Part shown: positions 9,300 through 16,687 of the stretch, piece after piece | Layout: each line of letters starts with the position of its first letter | Numbering within the stretch: position 1 is the stretch's first letter | Origin: Arsenophonus sp046530935 | Lineage (GTDB): Bacteria > Pseudomonadota > Gammaproteobacteria > Enterobacterales > Enterobacteriaceae | Reading direction: 5' to 3' | DNA length: 16,687 nt | Assembly: GCA_046530935.1 (NCBI GenBank) | Contig: JBHEQW010000089.1 | Coordinates: 1 to 16,687, forward strand | Translations under genes and position numbers: made by a program | Notes under the pieces: generated by a model | Database searches by the model: none | Told to the model about the DNA's origin: nothing | Seen by the model: the letters and a program-made list of their open reading frames with translations, nothing else

Positions 9300-10250
9300 T
9301 TAGAAAAGGTTGTTGTTTTTCTAACAAAACAATTTATAGGCCACGTCTGCATTTTAATTGTTGTGGTTTAAACAATCTTATATCTTCAGCAATGCCAGAT
9401 AATTCTGCAAATAAATCGACCATACACAATGGAAATTACTCAGCTATCCTTATAATTAGTTGATATAATTATTTATATTTTAAATGTAGAATTTTTATCC
9501 ATACCTATATAATTATCCAAGCGCCTTACTAGGCTATAGTAACTCATTTCATGCTCGCTAGCAAAGCTAGAGTGCTATTTAACTCCATACGTCCATAATA
9601 CAAAGACGGCTCTTTATTAATGTTAGGATTAAGGGAATGGTTAACACATTTTACATTAAACTCTTCAAGAATCTTATGGCTGATATAACCCTGTCGTTCT
9701 CGAGCAATGAATACCGAAATTTGTTCTGCCTTTTATCTCCAACCATTTTCCCACATTTTCTAGCGTTTCTATCTTGTTGATATATCTAGAGATAGTTAAC
9801 GATTTCATTTAAAGGATTTATAGAAAAATATTTCATTGACTTCAACAATAACAACTACTACATTTATCCTAGCTTTCGCTGCTGAAGTAAGAAAACAGTG
9901 AGGAAATACATATCCCTAAACTTTATTTTTAAATCAATGCCTCTTCGTTATACAGACTTTTCATGTGAAATTAAACTATTCTAGATACACATCGGCCGCG
10001 CATACAACTAAAGTATTTATCATTGTGATATAATTTCGCCAGATGACTTTCCAGTAAGATTCTTAATTATTTTCCTGCAATCTTAGATTGCACAACGATA
10101 TCACACTATAACCATAATTCCTGTTCCACAGGTTGGATAACATATTCAGTCTGACAATAGTATAGACAGGATATGATAAAGTAAAATGAATTGGTGTTTA
10201 ATGTATGAATCAACATTTATCCGACAATTGTCTCTTAACTACCATATAAC
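9300..10250 (-). mobile_element. IS1595-family insertion sequence relic (copy 3)
   Basis: Minus-strand reading across frames gives ICYPTCGTGIMVIV then YRCAI and DCRKIIKNLTGKSSGE, matching the N-terminal zinc ribbon (CPHCGS...YRCKDCRKTFNxLTGTPLA). Next come IDLKIKFRDMYFLTVF, VVVVIVEVNEIFFYKSFK (catalytic start, with Asn where the family has Asp), VFIARERQGYISHKILEEFN, and SSFASEHEMSYYSL (family: FAKEHKISH). The tail ends near 9300. It is homologous to copies 1 and 2 and broken by stops and shifts. The 3' end lies about 50 bp upstream of the putative tadA promoter. Confidence 0.85.
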
Positions 10251-11650
10251 TAGAGTTATTAGAAAATCTAATGTATGACGCTCAGGCTTTATCTGCTCTT
10301 ATGCTTTGTAAATCTGTTTTTCATCCTAAAATTAAACGTTGTTATCATGTGCTACTCTTCCACATTTAAGACTCAAAGATTAAATTCTATCCATATCATG
10401 TTATAGCTTTTCTAAGCAAAATGGAGAATTTTAAATAGCATTGAAAGGATTGTTTTTCTCGAGCAACACTTCTTCGATCGTCTGTTTCATGCCATGACAT
10501 GACTGTTGCAAACGCCTATTCAATCAGCTTCGTCCTTTTTATTGGCGCTAAGTGTTCCTGACAGGAAATTGTTGAATACTAGCAGTTCTTTTCAACCTTT
10601 TTTCAGCTTCTTCATTGCTGAATGATGCCTTGATCAAAACAATGCCAACCAAATATCAAGAACTTTATTATCGACATCACAGCATCTGTGGTAGCTAGAC
10701 CTCTAGCACCAAGCTCAGCCTTAACTTTTGGTTCCATCCATTTAAAAGGCAAAAAAAACCAGCACATTAGCTGTTTTGTGTACCAAAAAGCTTTGCTACT
10801 GCGTGTCCATGGAATATCTTTGGCATTACATTTCAAAAAAAAAGTCAGCATCTCCAATGGCAATGGCAAGACTAATAGGCGATTAAGCTACACGTTCGCA
10901 AAGGCTATTAAGAAGTTCAGACTAGTTTGCTTCTAACTCTTGATAAGTATCTTCATATTGATAAGTATCTTCTAGTATAATTAACTTATTACGCCTATTC
11001 TCAGTTACACCGATAATGGCTGCCAAGTAAGCAAAAGCAAGCAGAACCTTTCCTAAAAGGAGTTGTACAATAGCATTGGCAAAAAAATAAACATAGCGTG
11101 TATCGCTTAAATCACTCAGGCAGCATTGCCTGTTCTCTTTAAGCTGTTATTCTTTCAATCTGCTTGATTCTACTACTGCAGAGAAAAGACCAGGTGCTTT
11201 TCATCGAGAAAAATTACCACCCATAACTTAATGAAAATCAGCGATAGGTAGAGATAACTTACAGGTATGCTAGCAACCTCTTTAACACTTTTTGCGCATT
11301 TTAGATAAATCAGTAGTAACAAGTAGCGCTCGAAGCATATTCTGTTTCCGCTGGCGTTCCATGTAACCTTAAGCACTTTAATATAAATATAGTCCATAGC
11401 AGTCTGTATGGTTTTCTCTGTAGTACAAATAACAGTTATGGATGAAGGAACCTGGCATGTAAGCACAGGCAGTTGTCGACAAGGCGGCGTTTCAAGGCAT
11501 GTTCTCACATCATGCATGCTTTCAAGCTCAGGACTCTCTACACCTGGACTGATTATCAGCTGCCATGCACCATTATAGATGAGTTTATGCATGGAATCTA
11601 ACAGGTATGTCTAGTTTTACAGACACCTACATGGTGTACTTTTTAATGTA
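10250..11650. other. Unassigned decayed block with raised GC
   Basis: No gene is recognised. The minus strand has the best coding look: an open frame at 11592-11173 (starting MHKLIYNGAWQLIISPG), then FANAIVQLLLGKVLLAFAYL, a YEDTYQ-containing stretch, and KVKAELGARGLATTDA near 10700. Stops and shifts separate them. GC content climbs here: by hand count 31 of 60 bases at 11461-11520 and 27 of 60 at 11521-11580, against roughly 30% in most of the window. This suggests a pseudogene of later origin, perhaps plasmid or phage DNA. I tested it mentally against MdtB, MdtA, PgpC and YfhH and saw no match. Function unknown. Confidence 0.4.
10940..10972. repeat. 15-bp direct repeat at 18-bp period
   Basis: ttgataagtatcttc is present at 10940-10954 and 10958-10972. 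On the minus strand it encodes a doubled YEDTYQ hexapeptide, in frame because the period is 18 bp. Confidence 0.9.
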
Positions 11651-11654
11651 TATA

Positions 11655-11870
11655 ACATCTATGTTATTGAACTAGTTCGTGAAATTAATAATTAGAATAC
11701 ACTAACCATAGCATCTAGAAATCACATATACCAGAAATGAATATAATTTGTACAATCAGGATTTACATCAATTATGATTAGGTAATAAAAATCCTTTTCA
11801 ATCTATGAAAGATTTGTTCAAAATAAAACTGAATTATTCAAAAAAAACCATTCTCTCTTTCAGAGAGAAG
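11655..11870 (+). mobile_element. IS481-family transposase relic (copy 3), C-terminal end only
   Basis: Only the last part of the transposase remains: NEYNLYNQDLHQL, then LGNKNPFQSMKDLFKIK and a poly-Lys end, matching the family LYNQxLPQSALGNKTPLQSMKDWFKxKPELFKK. A weaker match extends back to about 11655 (IELVREINN, compare MVERFNGRI). A perfect 7-bp hairpin (11851-11857 with 11863-11869) follows, as after copy 1. It abuts the mdtC remnant, whose first two thirds are missing. Confidence 0.8.
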
Positions 11871-11879
11871 ATAAGAATT

Positions 11880-12660
11880 AATAAACACCATAAACCCCAT
11901 TCCCAACTTTCGATTTTTGCTAAATGGCAACCAGGTGCTAATGCCACAATTAAGTGTTAATCATCAAGGATGATCAACCTAGTCGACTATTTCCTTCAAT
12001 CTTAATGAAAGCCACACACTTAATGATGTAATTTACAAAATAGAATTAACCATGATCCAATTAAGTATTCCGCCTACTTATGCATACCTAGTGCACTAGA
12101 TTTGCTTTGTCAAACTAAAATAAGTTCAACAAACCTTAAAAACCCAATAATTTTTAATTATTACAGCCATAAGCGCTATCTAACCTAGTTCTTGCTATAA
12201 TTTATAAAAATAAAAGCTATATCCATCATATTAAGCATTATTTCTACTTTTCCTACGCCAGTTTAGTAGTAAAAGCTTATTAGCATTAGACGTGTTTGAT
12301 ACTTTTTTAGGTTAATTGCTCTAATTATTCTTATTAAGAATAACATCATTATTATGATGAATTTCCTATTCATGCACAAATGCAAGATCTGATTACTGCA
12401 CATGCTGGTATATTTAAAAGCAGCTTATATTACGTGTTCGAACCATATCAACTAGCACCATTGCAGCAATTTTTGGCACGCTGCCCATGGCCTCTATAGC
12501 AATAAGTAATTATGATACTGATGAATTACAGAAACCTCTTTGGCTTGTGGAATAACAATTTTGCTGGTTTATTATTAATAATAATAATAATATTTTATAC
12601 TATACAGTAGCTTATCTTGCTTTCGATAAGCTTCAAGACGTATCTAGATATCCACAATAA
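11880..12660 (+). pseudogene. mdtC: mdtC pseudogene, 3' third only (RND multidrug efflux pump)
   Basis: Remains of the C-terminal third of MdtC, the inner-membrane RND subunit that works with MdtB, MdtA and TolC to export bile salts and drugs. Read across frames: LSVNHQG, STISFNLNESHTLNDVIYKI (E. coli MdtC: [21 protein letters not shown]), a membrane stretch near 12160-12290 resembling the VLGILYES region, IKNNIIIMMNF (family IVKKNAIMMVDF), RTISTSTIAAIFGTLPMASI (RPILMTTLAALFGALPLV), DTDELQKPLWLVE and VAYLAFDKLQ (VVYLFFDRLR). Last stop 12658-12660. The ASTISFNL form and the position before baeS favour MdtC over MdtB. A (TAA)n run sits at 12574-12592. Non-functional. Confidence 0.88.
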
Positions 12661-12664
12661 AAGC

Positions 12665-14109
12665 GCTATTTTACAAGGATTTAAGAAAGCACACTGCAAA
12701 CTTTAGTTACGTTACACCATTAATTTTTTTGCTGTCTTTTCTCTCTATTAATCTGATCCGTTTTTACTATACACACTGAAGAATTAAATTAAGTTTTAAT
12801 AAAAATATATATTGGCTATATAAGACAAGAAAAACTAATAAATTATCTGATGACTTAATTGCTCAAGCACTGACTGAATATTACCAGCAAACCAGTAACT
12901 TAAGATTTTTACATCATAATTAATGACAGAGAAGAGTAGCACATATTATCAATACCCTGTAATAAAAAATAATCTGCTAATTAAATCTTCAATAAAAAAC
13001 TGCAGTAATCAAGTTTATATTATTGATCATAATATGGGTAGACTTTTAGATCGAAGAAAATTATTTGCTATCAGCAAATATTATTCAAAAGCCGGTCAGC
13101 TGGTACCATAACTAGATCATATGTTATGGCTTGTTGGTAATGCGGCTAACAGAATCAGTCGTGAATCTGATATTAATTTTAATTATCAACAACATATCAC
13201 ACAAGTTATCTGCTTGAGTATCTTCTCATTCTGCTCTGATAGAGCTGATCAATACGTTTTTATTAGCCAAAAAATTTTTTAAACTAATCAAACATATTCT
13301 TGAAGGTAATCACCAAATTACTACCGGCAATTTTGCTATTCGTATATAAATCTCATAATCTAGATGATATAAACTAGGCTAAAATTAGCTATTGATATTT
13401 TAACAAGCTAATAGCCAGCCGCTCACACCACAGAAAAAATGAATATATTCAGCGTGATTATATACAGCAGGTATCTGTTACGAATTGCGAGCACTATTAG
13501 CTCATATTATGCGATGAGCTTGAAGAAAGATAGGATCGTATCACGTATGCTTTCAGTTACAAAATTACAATATAACATTATTTATTATCAACAATAATAC
13601 AATGTAATTAAATTCATCAAATATTTACATCAGTTTTCTATGTCTAATCAAGGTTCACTTATCAAAAAATATCAACTTAGTACAACAAGTTTAATTAGGA
13701 ACAATAGTTACAATCATAGCAGATTTGCTAATAAAAAATCAGTTTAAATATTATTTTGCCTTATATAAGATGCTATACTTTTACATGCTGATCCATAATC
13801 GTTTAGCCAAACTATGGCATAATTTACTGAAAAATAGTTTACATTATATACTCACTTACTATGCTCGCTAACTATCTATTGTTATGTTTCAGGATATCGG
13901 TTTTATTTTATTTGGTGAGATATAGCCACCACAGGCCAGGCTTATCAGTAGATCGATATACATTTATTTTTAAGCTTTTCTATCTGCCAGAAAGCTTCAT
14001 TAATACACTGCAAGTGAAGGTTGAAGTCTTGGTTTTTTATTTATATAATCTTTCTGAAATCAATATTAACAAAATTATTGTGCCCACTTTTCCAGTTTAT
14101 ATAGTGTAA
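12665..14109 (+). pseudogene. baeS: baeS pseudogene (envelope-stress sensor kinase)
   Basis: Remains of the inner-membrane histidine kinase of the BaeSR system. In order: a hydrophobic first membrane segment (about 12720-12770), KLSDDLIAQALTEYYQQTSN with LRFLHHN (E. coli WRFLRNN), VYIIDHNMGRLLD, NRISRESDINFNYQQ (E. coli LTRNTDINFDKQQ), the second membrane segment and HAMP (FKLIKHILEGNHQITTGNFA), the H-box CYELRALLAHIMR, LHQFSMSNQGSL, NRLAKLWHNLLKNSLHY (N-box) and a last frame 13861-14109 with FKLFYLPESFINT. The phospho-accepting His codon is now TAC, Tyr (13479-13481). The ATP-binding glycines are lost. The open frames at 12923-13111 and 13861-14109 are fragments of this gene, not genes. mdtD, which lies between mdtC and baeS in E. 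coli, is missing. Confidence 0.93.
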
Positions 14110-14134
14110 AATTAATATATAATTACCTCCTTAT

Positions 14135-14157
14135 ATTTTAGCTATAAAAGCTAAAAT
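14135..14157. other. Perfect 9-bp hairpin between baeS and baeR remnants
   Basis: ATTTTAGCT (14135-14143), loop ataaa, AGCTAAAAT (14149-14157). No T-run follows on the plus strand. It lies where baeS and baeR would normally overlap or nearly touch, so it may be a chance palindrome in AT-rich decayed DNA. Confidence 0.5.
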
Positions 14158-14875
14158 GTATAAAAAATTTACGATAATCACACATCTACCGTATTTTTAG
14201 TTGTTGAGTATGAATAATCTCAGTTAGATCAAATCTTAGGCTGATTATTTGGAGGGCGATTTGGTTTCAAAGCGATTGCTTACTAGCGGGGCGGGTAGTG
14301 TACCATTAATTAAGTAAAACGTTTTTCCAGGATCTGATTTTACTTGATCTAATATTGCTAAATACGGATTGTTTATTAATGGTATAATTAATTATGGCGA
14401 TTTTTAGCCTTTTTTATTATCATAATTACAGTAAAAAAATAAGATCTCGATCGCCTTATTGTCTTAGAGATTTATGATTATGACTATATCTATAAACCAT
14501 TTAACCAACTGAAATGTTGGTGCTTAAATTAACATTATCTAACTCTGTAATTAAAGAACCCACATCAAAAAAACTAACTTTAAAGCGATTATCTATGGTA
14601 ATGATCATTACATGTCATGTAGTTGATAAAAAATCAAACAATTGAATTAACACCACACAGTCTGAATTTTAATTATAAAAATCTTTATTTAAAGACCCAC
14701 TAAAGTTTTTTCCTTCTGATAAGCTGTTGAATAACCTCTATGATGATTATCAGATTGTGATAGATCGCAGCATTGATAGCTATATAAAAAACTTGCGCCG
14801 CTCAAATATAAATCTTTTAGATAAAGAACAGAAATTTATCAATTCGGTATAACTGTTTTATGTTATAAGTATAAA
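14156..14875 (+). pseudogene. baeR: baeR pseudogene (OmpR-family response regulator)
   Basis: Remains of the partner regulator of BaeS, which in E. coli turns on mdtABCD, acrD and spy. Visible pieces are TVFLVVEYE (receiver start, E. coli RILIVEDEP), DLILLDLILLNTD from 14331 with the phospho-acceptor Asp codon at 14346-14348, LDRLIVLEIYDYDYIYKPF (E. coli DRLLGLEIGADDYICKPY), then LLNNLYDDYQIV and DRSIDSYIKNLRR of the winged helix (E. coli DRTIDSHIKNLRRK), ending at KFINSV before the lost YGVGYR. Stops and frameshifts between the pieces make it non-functional. It precedes trhP, with yegP not seen in between. Confidence 0.92.
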
Positions 14876-15013
14876 TTAATTTAATTAAATTGTAGCATAT
14901 TTACACTCTGATTAAAATTTGGATTTAATCACATAAGGCGTTAGAATTAGATACTTAAAAAACTTATCCGATTAAGAATAAGTATTGACTTGTTATCAAA
15001 TTGAGAACTTATC

Positions 15014-16396
15014 ATGGTTACACCAGAATTACTTTCTCCAGCAGGTTCCCTAAAAAACATGCGTTATGCTTTTGCTTATGGCGCTGATGCCGTTTATGCT
15101 GGACAGCCACGCTACAGCCTGCGTGTGCGTAATAATGAATTCAATCAAAAAAATTTAGCTAAAGGGATTAAAAAAGCCCATGAAATAGGAAAACGTTTCT
15201 ATGTAGTGGTTAATATATCGCCGCATAATGCTAAATTAAAAACCTTTATTCGTGATCTTACTCCAGTCATTGAAATGAAACCAGATGCTTTAATCATATC
15301 CGATCCTGGCCTAATTATGTTGGTAAGAGAAACATTTCCAGCAATGGATATCCATCTTTCTGTTCAAGCAAACGCCGTTAATTGGGCAACAGTAAAATTT
15401 TGGCAACAAATTGGATTAAGTCGAATTATTTTATCTCGTGAGCTATCAATTGAGGAAATTGCCGAAATTCACCAGCAAATACCTGATATTGAATTAGAAA
15501 TTTTCGTTCACGGAGCACTTTGTATGGCTTATTCTGGTCGTTGCTTACTATCTGCATATATCAATAAGCGTGATCCAAACCAAGGCACTTGTACTAATGC
15601 TTGCCGTTGGGCATATAAAGTAAAAGAAGGAAAAGAAGACGCAATTGGTAATATTGTTCATAAACATCAACCTATTAAGATAAAAAATATTCAGCCGACA
15701 CTAGGCAGTGGGCAACCTACCGAAAAAGTTTTTTTAATTGAAGAAACGAAACGTCCAGGTGAATATATGACTGCTTTTGAAGATGAGCATGGCACCTATA
15801 TTATGAATTCAAAAGATATACGGGCAATAGAATATGTTGAACGCTTAACTAAAATTGGCGTTCACTCATTAAAAATCGAAGGTCGGACAAAATCATTCTA
15901 TTATTGTGCTAGAACTGCCCAGATTTATCGTCGGGCAATTGATGATGCTGTGGCGGGTAAACCTTTTGATCCAATATTATTAACAACATTAGAAGGGTTG
16001 GCTCACCGAGGTTATACAGAAGGTTTTTTACGTCGACATAGGCATGATGCTTACCAAACATATGAGTATGGTTATTCTGTTTCTAATACTCAACAATTTG
16101 TTGGTGAATTTACTGGAAAACGCAAAAATGGGCTTGCAGAAGTTGACGTAAAAAATAAATTTAGTTTGGGTGATAATTTAGAGTTAATGACACCAGCAGG
16201 TAATATACAATTTACTTTAACTGACTTGTTTGGTACCAATAATTTACATATTCAAGTTGCACCAGGCAATGGCTATAAAGTTTATCTCTCCATTCCTGAG
16301 AATATTGATCTGAAGTTTGCTCTATTAATTCGAAATTTAGTTGGTACTACAACCAGAAATTCTCATAGCGAGAAGCAGGTTCAAATGATAAAATAA
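15014..16396 (+). CDS. trhP: tRNA 5-hydroxyuridine synthase TrhP (YegQ, U32 family)
   Basis: Prephenate-dependent enzyme that hydroxylates U34 of certain tRNAs to ho5U, the precursor of cmo5U; old annotations call it a U32 collagenase-like peptidase. The whole 460 residues read without a break; E. coli YegQ has about 453. Signatures are PELLSPAGSLKNMRYAFAYG at the N-terminus, GADAVYAG, LSVQANAVNW (116-124), FVHGALCMAYSGRCLLS (164-180), GTCTNACRWAY (191-201) and SLKIEGRTKSFYYCART (285-301). C170, C177, C193 and C197 fit the conserved Cys set proposed to bind iron-sulfur in U32 proteins. The ATG is preceded by TTGAGA at 15001-15006. It lies downstream of baeR as in E. coli but must be transcribed alone, since that operon is dead; TTGACT at 14985-14990 lacks a well-placed -10. 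Confidence 0.95.
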   Translation: MVTPELLSPAGSLKNMRYAFAYGADAVYAGQPRYSLRVRNNEFNQKNLAKGIKKAHEIGKRFYVVVNISPHNAKLKTFIRDLTPVIEMKPDALIISDPGLIMLVRETFPAMDIHLSVQANAVNWATVKFWQQIGLSRIILSRELSIEEIAEIHQQIPDIELEIFVHGALCMAYSGRCLLSAYINKRDPNQGTCTNACRWAYKVKEGKEDAIGNIVHKHQPIKIKNIQPTLGSGQPTEKVFLIEETKRPGEYMTAFEDEHGTYIMNSKDIRAIEYVERLTKIGVHSLKIEGRTKSFYYCARTAQIYRRAIDDAVAGKPFDPILLTTLEGLAHRGYTEGFLRRHRHDAYQTYEYGYSVSNTQQFVGEFTGKRKNGLAEVDVKNKFSLGDNLELMTPAGNIQFTLTDLFGTNNLHIQVAPGNGYKVYLSIPENIDLKFALLIRNLVGTTTRNSHSEKQVQMIK

Positions 16397-16403
16397 GTTA
16401 AAA

Positions 16404-16437
16404 AACTAAACTAAACAGTAATATGTTTACTTTAGTT
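16404..16437. terminator. Long hairpin directly after trhP
   Basis: Fourteen positions (16404-16417 with 16424-16437) pair with one C-C mismatch around a six-base loop, starting 8 bp after the trhP stop. On the plus strand an A-run follows, so it lacks the U-tract of an intrinsic terminator. Read on the minus strand the stem is followed by TTTTTT, so it would work better for a gene coming from the right. It may be bidirectional or may stabilise the trhP transcript end. Confidence 0.55.
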
Positions 16438-16619
16438 AAAAAGATTTATTTACAATTTTAACACCATTAAATAAAGGCAGTAACAATTCATAATTTAAAG
16501 AAAAAATTTTATCTTTAGATATTAAATATCACAGTAATATAATATTTTTTATCATAATGTAATAATTAAAAAACCTAGAGCTAGAAATTAACAGTAAGAT
16601 TGAACTACATTCTTTCTTT

Positions 16620-16653
16620 GCTAACTTTAATCCCAGTTAAGTTAGCTTTTTTT
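16620..16653 (+). terminator. Rho-independent terminator
   Basis: GCTAACTT (16620-16627) pairs perfectly with AAGTTAGC (16639-16646) around an 11-base loop, followed by seven Ts (16647-16653). This is the best terminator in the window and points along the plus strand. It lies about 220 bp past the trhP stop. The stretch 16438-16619 before it has no coding frame I can support, so it ends either the trhP transcript or an unseen small transcript. Confidence 0.8.
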
Positions 16654-16687
16654 ATTGCCGATAAAATTCATTTTTCTTATCAGAAAA

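Noticed and set aside
10612..10936. Overlapping opposite-strand ORFs of 82-85 residues as genes
   Set aside because: Neither matches a family I know; they overlap each other and lie in a block broken by stops. Kept only as part of the unassigned region. A thought that KVKAELGARG belongs to a DASS-type anion transporter was dropped as too weak.
11173..11592. 139-residue minus-strand ORF as an intact novel gene
   Set aside because: No family recognised, poor ribosome binding site, coding-like pieces continue in other frames downstream, so it is more likely part of a broken gene.
12571..12592. (TAA)n run as a regulatory microsatellite
   Set aside because: It lies inside the dead mdtC frame in AT-rich DNA and has only a few units.
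12923..13111. 62-residue plus-strand ORF as a gene
   Set aside because: It is the periplasmic sensor part of the baeS pseudogene.
13861..14109. 82-residue plus-strand ORF as a gene
   Set aside because: It is the decayed ATPase-domain end of baeS.
14985..15013. Promoter TTGACT plus TATCAT for trhP
   Set aside because: The -10 would overlap the ATG, giving a leaderless start although a TTGAGA ribosome binding site is present.
1..16687. CRISPR arrays, tRNA or rRNA genes, phage attachment sites, novel defence cassette
   Set aside because: No regularly spaced repeats, no tRNA cloverleaf or rRNA sequence recognised, no cluster of intact unknown genes. The window is a decayed chromosome region, not a system.

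Overview
The window looks like a piece of a decaying, AT-rich gammaproteobacterial chromosome. The gene content, the local gene order shared with Enterobacterales and the many dead IS copies fit a host-restricted insect symbiont, for example an Arsenophonus-like member of Morganellaceae. The genus is inference; the decay is read directly. By my reading only three genes are intact in 16.7 kb: mltF (+), tadA (-) and trhP/yegQ (+). Together they cover about one fifth of the window. Nearly all the rest can be read as pseudogenes or IS relics once both strands are read through stop codons and frameshifts.

Region by region. 1-635 is AT-rich and unassigned. 635-1610 is an IS1595-family transposase relic (+), abutted by a truncated IS481-family relic (+, to about 2430). 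2515-6828 is a ruined purL (-), broken by an IS481 relic (4218-5196) and an IS1595 relic (about 5470-6435), both on the minus strand; its C-terminal part also carries a 23-bp tandem duplication. A spacer of roughly 265 bp leads to intact mltF (7095-8495, +), which converges on intact tadA (8706-9179, -) across a spacer with two hairpins and two short tandem duplications. 9300-10250 is a third IS1595 relic (-). 10250-11650 is an unassigned decayed block with a clear local GC rise. 11655-11870 is the tail of a third IS481 relic (+). From 11880 the window follows the E. coli mdtC-baeS-baeR-yegQ order: mdtC, baeS and baeR are pseudogenes, mdtD is absent, and trhP (15014-16396) is intact. A good intrinsic terminator lies at 16620-16653.

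What it means. The purL-mltF-tadA block and the mdt-bae-trhP block are far apart in E. coli and are joined here through IS relics, which suggests IS-mediated rearrangement. The cell has lost late purine synthesis (PurL) and the BaeSR envelope-stress/MdtABC efflux module. It keeps two tRNA-modification enzymes (TadA, TrhP) and one murein-processing enzyme (MltF). I found no new defence or mobile system. The main discovery is the reconstruction of sequence that looks empty to an ORF caller into four named pseudogenes and six IS relics of two families.
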